From assembly GCA_905331475.1 (NCBI GenBank), contig CAJNYU010002344.1, positions 124,001-188,000 of the forward strand: a DNA stretch of 64,000 nt, written 5' to 3'. Below are positions 13,023 through 23,917 of this stretch, piece after piece. Source of the stretch: Rotaria socialis. Lineage: Eukaryota > Rotifera > Eurotatoria > Philodinida > Philodinidae. The notes under the pieces are model-generated. The model searched no databases. It saw nothing but the letters and a program-made list of their open reading frames with translations, and was not told where the DNA came from. Every line of letters begins with the position of its first letter. Within the stretch, counting starts at the first letter, position 1. The position numbers were made by a program, and so were the translations under genes.

Positions 13023-13409
13023 CAAGGGGAAAAGGCGGATTTTGAAAATCTCAAATTCCCAAAATCCCAAAATTGAAAAGCATTTTCCCCTCTGTGAATG
13101 ACGTAGTTTCGACCTGAAATTCTTCCCATATATAGGTTTCATAGTTCCTAAAAGTTTCAACTCGAACAAATGTTTTCTTTTTAAAATATTGAATTTTCAA
13201 AAAAAAACCACATTTTCTGACCATGTCGTGAGATGAGCATTTCTTGCGCATTCATTATCTTGAGAAGGAAACATTCGTTTGCGCTGAAAATTTTAGAACG
13301 TTCTAAGGATCATGAGACCTACATATAGAAAAAAGTTCAGATGGAAATTCCATCATTCACGTTTTGGATTTTTGGATTTTCAAAATTCCAAATCTGCCTT
13401 TTCCCCTTG
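13023..13409. mobile_element. hAT-like MITE, 387 bp
   Basis: Terminal inverted repeats begin CAAGGGGAAAAGGC at both ends, and similarity extends inward through a GATTTTGAAAATC-like block. The flanks are ctgaaagg (13015-13022) and ctgaaaga (13410-13417), an 8-bp target duplication with one mismatch. There is no coding capacity. TIR plus 8-bp duplication fits the hAT superfamily. Its terminal CAAGGGG is shared with the element at 13834. Confidence 0.8.
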
Positions 13410-13833
13410 CTGAAAGATTTCTTGTTTTTCTTAGCTCGAAAGTTGTTTTGACACTAAATCCGATTATAATTATATACAGCTTTGAGAATGCAAAGTAATC
13501 AAAGCAATCAAATCGTCAAATATTTCTTTGTAGACAGGTATATCAATTTTTATGTCATTTTCTTAATTATATTGTTGTCCAGCATTGATATTATTTTTAT
13601 GGACGAGCTACTATTATATCAAAATTTGCAAGTCAAGCAAAATATCATTGCTTATTTTCTTTTGGCGTTCAATATTTTTAGAATGAGTCGCATTTTACGC
13701 ACAAAGTATTAGCCAGAAAAGTTTCTATAAAAAGGATGTAAACTCACATGCCTACATCTATTTCTCATGACCAAAAAAAAAAGAGAAACATTTGTAAAAT
13801 GTGTACTACGTAATTATACGAGACTGTAATATG

Positions 13834-14055
13834 CAAGAGGAGAAAAGCGACTCCTGGATCCTTCGATTCTATGGATCCTGGTCATACATCGCAGCGTTTG
13901 TCAGGATTCCAGCGAAAAAATTATTTACAAAGGACGTCCCGCTCTAGATTTATCATGACACTGCGATGTATGATTCTGGTGGATTCTATGGATCCTGGTG
14001 GAATATGTGGCTCCTGGTGGATTCTAGACTCCATCAGGAGTCGCTTTCCCCCTTG
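13834..14055. mobile_element. hAT-like MITE, 222 bp
   Basis: The imperfect TIRs read CAAGAGGAGAAAAGCGACTCC on the left and CAAGGGGGAAAGCGACTCC on the right. Both flanks carry a perfect 8-bp duplication, gtaatatg (13826-13833 and 14056-14063). The interior repeats gattctatggatcctgg in direct orientation. There is no transposase. An open frame across it (13871-14059) is an artefact of these repeats. Confidence 0.88.
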
Positions 14056-14063
14056 GTAATATG

Positions 14064-17004
14064 CGTTTTATCTGAAAAGCTTTTCAGCGCAGCATCGTTG
14101 GTGCTAAAATGTGGAACTCACATATTTCGGTGTTTAGTGGTTTCACTGAGAAATATTGTGAATGATAATAGTTTAAACAGTATTTAGGATATAGCTATCA
14201 ATATTGTTGAGAAATTGATACATTTTTTCATAAACGAAAACTTGCTAAAAGCTTCTCAGTGGATGGAAAAGTTGCGAATTGTAAATACACTAAAGTGGAT
14301 TCAAGCTCTAGAATAAGTTATTTGTGGGAGAAAAAATAGACGAAAATCTTCATCTGTTTATTATAGGTGGTGGAAGTAACGAGTGTAATAGTAGCATAAA
14401 CTGGTTGCTAGCGTCTGTAGCGGTAGCATGCACTCGTTGCTAACGTCTGTAATAATAAAAATATATAATACTGTCGTAACTATGGGCTATAATAATAAGA
14501 ACGACAGATTTTGATGATGAATTAGAGATTAAATCCTCATTATACTGGCTTCTGATCAGTGCATCTAAGTGTTAAGTTTTTAATATTTTATCTCTGTAGT
14601 GAAGAGGGGGTGGATGGGTGGGTGGGGTACAGGGGAGCCGCAAAAACCTAACAATTCAACTTACACTCGCTATTTTCTTCGAAAATATATGTGAGTCCCA
14701 CAAAATAAGTAGTATTAGAATGATAAATATATTGTTTAGCAGTTTTTCCATTTACTAATTAATCGAAAGCGAAGTCAATAACCGATTTGCAGTATAATTT
14801 TAAATACGTCTTTCTTTTAAGGTTAGTTTTTTCTCCATATGACTTGTCCTCGATTGCCTCTTATGTTTATGTGGTAACCGAAGCTGTCGAGGGCGACTTT
14901 ACATCATTTCAAAAGACCCTATCAAATATAAAAATACCTCGAAGATATTTTTATTAAGAAAAGCTGCTTTTCCAAATGTACTTGAAGGATGTTCTTGATA
15001 GAAATCATGAATACAATGCAGGATCAAGACACCAAGCATATATCAATTACAGCATGCAGCTAATGCATCGATAAAACAAAATGGAAAATAGTTTTTCCGA
15101 AAATATATGATTTTGACACATTAAAAAAGTTTTTGTCCAAAAATTCAACACGGGATATTTTGTTTGGTTTTTTTTCAGAGTAAAATATGTTTTTCTTAAT
15201 TTTGATGCAATGTCAAAAGAAAAATTCGAATCTGAACATTGTTTTAATAGATCCTTGTATTGTTAATTAATTCAAGTTTTTCTAGCATGTCATCTGTTAA
15301 ACTAAATAATTGCATGCTTCGAAGAACGTTGTCAAACATCCTTAACAATTTAGAAATGTCATAGAAAAAACCTAGTCTCGCTACCTTTTCAATTTTCCTG
15401 AAGCATCAATTACCTGATAGGATTTTTTTCTCATCTCATTTGATAACAACTAGATTAGCCTTTTATAATTACTAACTTACAAAATTCAATTTTTACTCTA
15501 TTTATAGTTTTTAAGAGGCAAAACAAAATTTGACTTCATTGGCAGTTTCTTTTTATAGCATCAATAATTATATTATCTCGATTGTTAACAAGCGTGTGAT
15601 AAGGAGTGGCATAGACAAAAAGAAAAAAAAAGAGCACCACGACTGAACGTTAGATAATCTTACGGCAACATTCAAGCAAAACAACATATTATTCTTTTTG
15701 AATTCAACAAGTTCTACTCTTTGTCTTTTATCCCTTTAGAAAATAAAAGAATGACAGATGTGCATGTGTAAGAATTATCTTTTTCTTTTGATAATACTAA
15801 TGGCCAATTGAATTAACGAAAAACGGAAGAAAAATAGAGGTCTTGAAAATTTCTCAAGTTGAAACGGGATTTATTTTTATTCGTGCATGACTTGGAACAA
15901 GGACGCTTGGATTAGAAGCAAATATTATATTTTTCAGCATTATTCATTTAGTAATATTCATCATTTTCTTTTCTGTAAAGTGAAAAAAGACTAGTTGATT
16001 TGAGTGTTTTTCCTTTCGAAACAAAGACTATGGATGAGAACAAGCATGTCGAAATGCACGTGTTCTGCATGGAATTTTTCGGTTTTGAGGAAAGAAATGT
16101 ATTCGTAAATCTATCATGCTGAATATTCTGCAAGGTTCTTTTCTATCATTAAAAAGATGCATTCAAGTAAAAATAATCGAATCAAGCGAGACATAAGAAA
16201 ATCTTTTACGTCAGTCGATTTCTTTTTTTTTCTAATCTGTATTCAGCATTATTAATATATTCGAAAGACATGAGAACTTTTGAATCATACAAAAAAACGT
16301 CTTTTTTCCCATTGAAAATTCTTAGCGGATTACAATACAACAAAAAAGACTCCACCATTCAATTGAAATTCTTCAGGAAATGCGTGCTTGTTGTCATTCT
16401 TGTATATAGATAGGAAAAAGCGATAGTGATGGTATTTCAAGTAATATGATGATATTAGAGAGAGAGAGAAAAAAAAAGAACTACAAGATAGTTATTATTG
16501 AGAACTATAACTAAACATGTTCTTCCTTTTGTTCGATATAATAGAATACCTAATGCTATAAAAATAGACGAAGATGTCTGCAACTGTCATTTTTTTCTGT
16601 TCCTTCGTCTCTTTGTCTTAAATCAAATAATATTGAAGGTCTATATTCTTTAACACTTATTTTGCTTTTCTTCTTTTTTTGCTGTTGTGTGATTCCGTTT
16701 ATTAACTAATAGAAGACTACACAGTAGTAGCGACTCGTTTTTTTCTCGTTTTCTACCTTACGACAGAGCGCACATAACATACGGCAGACGAATCTTGTCA
16801 TCTGCTCTTTCCTGACTGCTAGTTTTCTTCGTCTAGTATTTTTTCTGCAGGAATTTTCTCGCTACTCTTTTTTTCTTAATAGATATACAAAAAGAAAAAA
16901 ACGAGAAAAAAAAAGAAAGGCTTAAGTTGAAGATGAGTAGTGGTAGACAAACAGCAAAACTAATTGTATAATCATTTCAAAAGAAAACAACAGCAAGAAA
17001 AGCT
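14064..17004. other. Non-coding region upstream of the ROCO-TIR gene
   Basis: No gene recognised. It holds a G-rich quadruplex-type motif (14606-14627), a short imperfect repeat of gttgct(a)gcgtctgta (14403-14450) and, near the gene, purine runs (16880-16920). The sequence just before 17005 should hold the promoter and 5' UTR of the ROCO-TIR gene. Confidence 0.5.
14606..14627 (+). other. Predicted G-quadruplex motif
   Basis: Four G-tracts of 5, 3, 3 and 4 Gs are separated by 5-, 1- and 1-nt loops, satisfying G3+N1-7. It stands out in very AT-rich DNA. Function is unknown. Confidence 0.6.
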
Positions 17005-20000
17005 ATGATGTTCTTATTTGACAAAACAAATCACGGCGCAGCAATACACATATCGTCCGATGGTCTCAGCGCACAACGTACAAATGGTTTTGGCAATGGC
17101 ATTGCCTTTATTAACCGTCCAATGAATGAATTCGAAAAAGTTACATTCGAATTACATCAACAATCATCACCCATATGGCAAGGATCACTACGTCTCGGTC
17201 TCTATGCTGGCCATCAAATCCCAACCGATGATCTTCCATTATCAACGATGGAATCAAGTTTGAATCATTTTTATACAATGGTATCACTAGAAAAATATGT
17301 TCGTTTATATAATGGAATTCGTTTAACTGTATGGCTAACACAAAATCATTGTTTAAATTATGCAATTAATCATGTACTATGTGGAACTCTAATGGATAGT
17401 AGTCAATTTGTTGAAAATAATAATAATGGACTTCTTCCTCTTCGACTTATTTTTGATCTGTTTGGCAATACAGTCAAACTACAACTTATACGAGACGGTA
17501 GCTAAACTGTTTTTTTTTCTATTACAAAGCGATAACTTCTTTTTCTCCATAGATGATGTTGTTCCATATGAAATCAAAGCTCGAGGCTCTGATGCTATTC
17601 GACACTTTCAAACAGCTTGCGATACCGGCACAACAACAGTACGGCGTAGTTTACTTTTAATGGTTGGCCCGAAAGCAAGTGGAAAAACTCGACTTCAACA
17701 AACGCTCGTAACAAATAATAACATAACCGATATGTAAATAGAGGTCGCATTCATTGTTTCAGTATTGTAAAAGAAATAGTTCTAACATTTTAGTGATAGT
17801 TTATCAACAGATCTTTCATCGTCATGTTCAATAAATATTGACCAAAAACATTCTTGGTCATTATCAAAACCAAATTATGTTCATCATAGTTCATTATCAG
17901 CTATTATGCAAGATTTTGGTGAGGAATCATTTTCTTTTTCTTCTACCCAATTACTGAATTTAATTCGTTCCATTTTAATAATTAGATGAGCATGAAATAT
18001 CTAAATCTACAATTCAACAACAAGAATATGAATCCCATTTAGTACATAATATTATTGTTAATCTGCTAAAACGGCGCTATGAAGTGCATACAGTACATGA
18101 AAAAAAGGATAAAGTCTGTCCCACTGAACACTTTCTTTGTTTCTCTTAAATAGATCTTTTTATTCTTGATATAGAATTGGAAAGAAACTCTACTTGATGA
18201 TCTTAGACTTGTGTATCCTAGTCCAATGATTCCTCTATCGATACGGCCATTAGTAGAGAAAACATTATCACAAATGAAATCGTCTGATCCACATGCTGTA
18301 CTTGCCAATCTGTTGAGCAACAATGGAAATCTTAAAGAAAAAAAAATAGAAGAATGCCAACGTTTACGTCTCGATCTTTGGGATATGCCTGGTTCGGCGT
18401 CATCCTCTGGAATAACACATCAGGTTTTTATCACGAATAAATAGACTTCAACAAAAAAAAACTAATCCTAAGTACTTTGTTTTCAATTTTTAAAAATAGG
18501 TTTTTCTATCGGCGAGAGCAATTTATTTACTCGTATTTGATTTAACTAAAGATCTCGATCAACCAGCCGATTGGAATATGGTAATTATCATCATATGATT
18601 TATTCATTAGTCCGAGAATCTTATTTAATATTAATAGAAAAAGAAGCGAATACTTGAAAGTAGTACATAGCTCCCCTGTCTTGAGCTGGTAATGAATTGT
18701 TTCTCTCACGACAGCCTATGATTATTTTCCTTCTTGTGTTTCTGTTCCTGTTCACCTCTTCCTTATTTGTCTATGTGACAAAAACAAAATACTCGTTTAC
18801 CTTTGCGGGTGTCGTATTCAATATGATCAACTATGCGTTTCTTTGATTTTAGGAATTGACAAACTTGGATCATTTGAGTTTTATAATGCATTCTGTTTAT
18901 TGTTATTCGGCTAATATAAATCAAGGACGAGTACACGATGAAGATTTAAATATTCATCGTTTATCACCGCCGATTATTATTGTTGGTACTCATCGAAATT
19001 CATTTTCACAGTCAACAAAAACAATTGATGTTAGTCGTTTTAATATTTTTATTTGAAATTAATATAGTTAACAAAATATTTTAGATCGAAAATAAAATGG
19101 CCCAAATTCGTGCGATGATTTCAACAAAACCCTATTGCAAACATATTGTTGAACCGTATTTTACCATCGATACACAATATCCGGATACTGTCGATCATGA
19201 ACAGGTATTCAAGTCATGGGCATAGTTACGTGAAATCTCATTACTGTTTTTGTTTTTGTAGATAGAACAATTGAAAAAATTAATTGAAGAAGTCGCCCTC
19301 GCTGAACCTTACATGAACGAAGAAATTCCAACACGATGGCTTCAATTTGAAAATGATCTTAATCGATTAAAAACTCAGCAAGATAATTTTTATGCATCAC
19401 TCGATCAAGTATAGCGAATCCTTTTATTTTAATTGTTTTAATATAAATCCATTGGCTTATCTAGATTTGTGAAATAGCTCGTACACAAAATATTTGTTCA
19501 TCCGATGAATTGAAAACTCTGCTAGACTTTTATCACGACCTCGGCGTGATTGTTTATTTTGGTAATACACAAGATATGTTTTTAAAAAATACGCTTATTC
19601 TACGTCCACAAAAGTTATTTCAACTCATCAAGCGACTTGTCTGCAATGATAATACGGAAAATGAGAACGATGATGGTATCATTGATGAAAGGACATTTGA
19701 AAATCTTTGTCAGCCGTTTATCGAACAGAAACAAAGTATTTTAGCTTTACTGAAAAAATTTGATCTTTTGTGCGAGCGTCAATCGCCATCGCCAACAACA
19801 AAAATAACAACAACATGCAAACAATATTATGTACCTGGTTGTATACGAAGAATATATAATGAAAAACCGATAGCAGAAAAAGATGATCAATGTGTCGTTT
19901 TGTATTATTTGTTTGATGATTATTTTCCTGGTAAGATTTGTTTTTTCTTTTTTTAAAAGTGAAATTATTTAACTATATGAATTTTCCTATTGATAGAAAG

Positions 20001-22184
20001 TCTGTTTCATCAAATTCTTGTTCGAACGATAAAATGGACGCAATCAACAAATGTTCCACCACCTAAACTTTATTATCGGCGCGGAAAATTTATTCTCGAC
20101 GACCAACATTTACTCATACTAACTGCTTTATCAATGAAATATGCTCGAATGAAAGTACAAATTATTCGTAATAATCCAAATATAACTAATACGACCACAT
20201 CTAATACAGCAACTACTATGAACAGTAATAATAACAACAATAATAAAAATCAAGATGAAATTAATCCTCAATTAGCAGATCCAGCTATTGTAGCAAAGGT
20301 AAATCTCTTATAGAATATGATTAAATCAACATCTAAAAAATCGAATGATGGATTTTGAGGCACATGATCGCGTCTATTTCGACTAATTTTTTTCTCGCAA
20401 ATAAAATCTAAAAAAAGAACTACAAAATACGCCATATAGTCATGGTAACCTCGGATGATACCCCCCACCCGTAGGTCTACCATTGGCATAATACCTCGTA
20501 CGTTGAATTTATTTTTAGGTACGTAAATTTCTTGAATCATTACTTAATGAAATCAAATCAACGTGGATACGTCGACTCACATTCCAATGTAAAGTAATTT
20601 GTCCGTGTGGAAAAATATGTGATTTACATAAAACTCCATATTGCTCAAATAATTCATGTTTACATTTTCTTAATCTTGATCATTGTCTTTCAAATCCTGT
20701 AAGTGAATAGTTCGATTTTAATTTTATTTCTCCTGACTTCACGATACTGTGTTTCTTTTTAATAAAGATTGTTGAATGTTCATTTCGTCGCGTACCAACA
20801 AATCAATATCGTAGTTGGTTTCCAAAACTGACAACAACACGTGCTGTACCAATTATCGACATATTATACGATCAAAAGTCAATGAATCATTTTTTTGAAG
20901 ATTCAAATTTACCCGGCTGGATACGTTCAACAGCTAAACTATTATCAACATCAGATATGAATATAAATCTGAATAAATCGTCAGGTGAAAATCGTGCGTG
21001 GGTTATATTGGCGAAAAAACTGGGCTATCAACAATCTGTTATTGATCAATTTTCATTGAGTCGAAATCCAAGTTTACAATTAATCACAGATTGGATTGTT
21101 CGTAGTGGCAATTCATCATTGGCTGTTGATATGTTATTTGCAACGATGAAACAGATTGGACGAGAATATTTGGTTGAAATTATATTACGAGAACGAGAAA
21201 CGCAATATCCATTACCATCCGTGTTTATTAGTTATCAATGGGATATTCAAGATGAAGTGAAAGAATTACGAAATTTTCTAGAACTTGTCGGTTTTACTTG
21301 TTGGATGGATATGGGCCAAATTGGTGGCGGCGAATTACTCTATGAAAAAATTGACCATGGAATACGAAATGCTAAAGTAATTCAAATAGCGAAACTAGAT
21401 AATTTTTATTATTTCATCGATTTTTCAATTTAGGTTTTAATCTGTTGTTTAACACCGATGTATATTGTTTCAAATATGTGTCAACGTGAATTAATTTTAG
21501 CTGATATGCTTAAAAAACCTATTGTACCAGTTATGTTTGAATCAACACCATGGCCACCACTTGGCGCAGCAAGTTTAATTCTTTCACAATTAACTTATGT
21601 AGATTTAAAGGGTAAGAATATTTGTGCTAAGACTTGACTTCGATTAATACTATTGATGATGTTGTTTAGGTGCTGGTGGGCACGGCGGTAGTGGTAAAGT
21701 ATTGGATTTACAAGCTCGGTATAACGAAATAGCATCGATTGTTTCACGTCATACAACATCGTTATCACCGAGTACATTCCATCGATTGGTACATTCATCT
21801 TCACTCGATCAACGTAATTCAACTCATCCATCTTCAGCATTAACTGCGTTAGCGTCTGCTCGACACCTTAAACATTCAAGATCTAGTCGTCGTCAAAATG
21901 TAGAAGCATTGGATTCAAATGAAAGTTCCAATAGTAGTATGAGCGAAGAAAATTATGATTATGATTCTAATGAAATCGATGGTATTGATCATCATGCAAG
22001 ACCCATCGAACCTGTTCTAACAGCTGCGACTGTTGCCCCGACTGTTGGCACATCTCTAAGTCAACCATTTCAAATACGTAGTTCTGTTCATTTGGAACAT
22101 CGTCTTGGTCCAATGACGGTTTATAATCAGCAACCAAGTGTTGATAATCGTATTGCCAGTTGTGCCGTCTGTAGCATTCTGTGA
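17005..22184 (+). CDS. NHR-Roc-COR-Death-TIR multidomain signalling protein with C-terminal CaaX-like box
   Basis: Fifteen exons joined at GT-AG sites (17005-17497, 17553-17733, 17794-17918, 17986-18113, 18175-18423, 18500-18580, 18853-19029, 19085-19204, 19262-19408, 19465-19930, 19997-20298, 20519-20698, 20768-21376, 21434-21611, 21670-22184) give 1316 aa. A Neuralized-like NHR domain spans about 5-165. The Roc GTPase has P-loop GPKASGKT (203-210), switch DMPG (379-382) and G4 region GTHRN, in place of the THxD usual in Roc domains. COR (about 500-700) includes RWLQFE and FYHDLGVIVYFG. A Cys-rich patch (CxxxCxCxxxC) lies near 850-880. The Death domain (about 955-1025) has W, LAKKLGY and IGREY landmarks. 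The TIR domain (1033-1145) starts FISYQWD and has CQREL, whose Glu1105 aligns with the catalytic Glu of NAD-cleaving TIRs such as SARM1. A Ser/His-rich tail ends CAVCSIL. Likely an innate-immune or cell-death sensor or scaffold (inference). Confidence 0.9.
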
Positions 22185-22358
22185 TTCGTTTTTTTGTTGT
22201 TGTTGTGGTTTTCTTCTTTTAAAAATTTTCTTTAAAAATTCATTTTGCTCAAGAAAACTGAAGCTATTCGTGATTTTTTACCTCCGTAAAATTATCTTTA
22301 CAATTCGATTTATGATACAAGTATAAACTTGCATTGCATTACGAAAAGTATTCGGTCG

Positions 22359-23909
22359 TAAGAGTGCTGGCTTAGCATTTGTATTTAGAACATGCTAATA
22401 CTTTTTGCATTAGTATTAAAATAATATATTAATACTTTTGCATTAGTATTAGGAGTATTAGTTAACACCTCGGTATTAGTATTTGAATAACTATTAACAT
22501 AATACTAATGCCAATCGCCATTGTGTAGTCTTCTAATAAATATATCAATTTCGAGTTACTGACACATTCTATGCTTGCTAGCCTTCCAGTTGGTTGCGTC
22601 GGATGCAGAATTTTATGCTCTCTTGAATACCGCCACTTTTTGAAGGGGTCAACTAACAAAAAATGCGGGCTTTCCCCGAAAAACTGGGTTTTTCAACACA
22701 TTTTGACAGTGATTCTTGCAAATATTCGCTTAAGTATCTGTATGGATCTTCTAGATGGTTCTGTTCTGTACAGAATTTCACGCTCTATCAACTGATGCCA
22801 TCTTTGAGGGTGTCAGCTGAGAAAAAGTGGAGGTTTTGCTTGAAAAACCGGGTTTTCCACACATTTTGACAGTAAACCTTCCAAATATTCGCTTAAGTAT
22901 CTGTACGGATCTTCTAGATGGTTCTGTTCTGTACAGAATTCCACGCTCTATTAACTGATGCCATCTATGAGGGTGTTAGCTGAGAAAACGTGGTGGTTTT
23001 GCCTGAAAAACTGGGTTTTTCAACACATTTTGACAGTAATTCGCACCAATATTCGTTTGAGTATTGATCCTGACCTTCTCAAGGGTTGTATCCGATGCAG
23101 CACTTTATCCTCTACTGAATGGCGCCACTTCCAAGCAGATAATCTGAGAAAAAGTGGAGATTCTTCCTGAAAAACCGTGGTTTTTCACACATTTTGGCAG
23201 TAATCCTTGCAAATATTCGCTTGAGCAATTGTGCGGATCTTCTAGATGGTTCTGTTCTGTACAGGATTTCGTGCTCTATTAAAAGATGGCATTTTTAAGA
23301 GGGTTATTAGATAAAAAGTGAAGGCTTTTTGTGAAAAATCTCGAAGTTTTGCAGATTCGAGTATTTCCTGAAGAGATTTACTCCAAACAACCTTGCGAAA
23401 AGAAGAAGCGATTTCTTAAGTAGAACTTGACGAGTCCTATAGTTGGTGGACTTTTGAGATGCATGGGATGTTCTGATGCAACAGCAAACTGCAAAATCCT
23501 GCAAGATTCCAGCGGTTTCAGTAAAAACCTCCACTTTTTGTCAGCTGACCCCCTCAAAAATGGCATCAGTTGATAGAGCGTGAAATTCTGTACAGAACAG
23601 AACCATCTAGAAGATCCATACAGATACTTAAGCGAATATTTGCAAGAATCACTGTCAAAATGTGTTGAAAAATCCAGTTTTTCGGGGAAAGCCCGCATTT
23701 TTTGTTAGTTGACCCCTTCAAAAAGTGGCGGTNCAATGGCGATTGGCATTAGTATTATGTTAATAGTTATTCAAATACTAATACCGAGGTGTTAACTAAT
23801 ACTCCTAATACTAATGCAAAAGTATTAATATATTATTTTAATACTAATGCAAAAAGCATTCAATTATGTGTTAAATTAATGCAATACTAATAGTAAGCCA
23901 GCACCCCTA
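22359..23909. mobile_element. hAT-like non-autonomous element, 1551 bp, with internal satellite
   Basis: The TIRs read TAAGAGTGCTGGC (left) and TAGGGGTGCTGGC (right, reverse complement). Both flanks carry ttcggtcg (22351-22358 and 23910-23917), an 8-bp duplication inside a 13-bp direct repeat. Terminal arms of about 165 bp (22359-22520 and 23734-23909) are near-perfect inverted copies rich in TAATACT-type units. A second inverted pair is about 22630-22815 against 23525-23730. Between the left inner arm and about 23340 run 164-bp tandem units. There is no transposase ORF. A single N at 23733 marks where the right arm lacks about 115 bp present on the left. It lies just 3' of the ROCO-TIR stop codon. 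Confidence 0.88.
22723..23340. repeat. 164-bp tandem repeat (about 4 units) inside the hAT-like element
   Basis: The marker tattcg recurs at 22723, 22886, 23050 and 23214 (spacings 163, 164, 164). Each unit contains gatcttctagatggttctg, then a gccatct/ggcgcc segment, then gaaaaactgggtttttcaac. The third unit is the most diverged. Short open frames here are repeat artefacts. Confidence 0.85.
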
Positions 23910-23917
23910 TTCGGTCG

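Noticed and set aside
22349-22361. 13-bp target-site duplication (tattcggtcgtaa) for the 1.55-kb element
   Set aside because: The outer TA and TAA can be explained by element ends (TAAGAG... and ...CCCCTA) meeting similar flanks; an 8-bp ttcggtcg duplication fits hAT and the other elements better.
22571-23698. Several overlapping open frames on both strands
   Set aside because: All lie in the 164-bp tandem units and inverted arms of the hAT-like element; their peptides repeat one another and are repeat artefacts.
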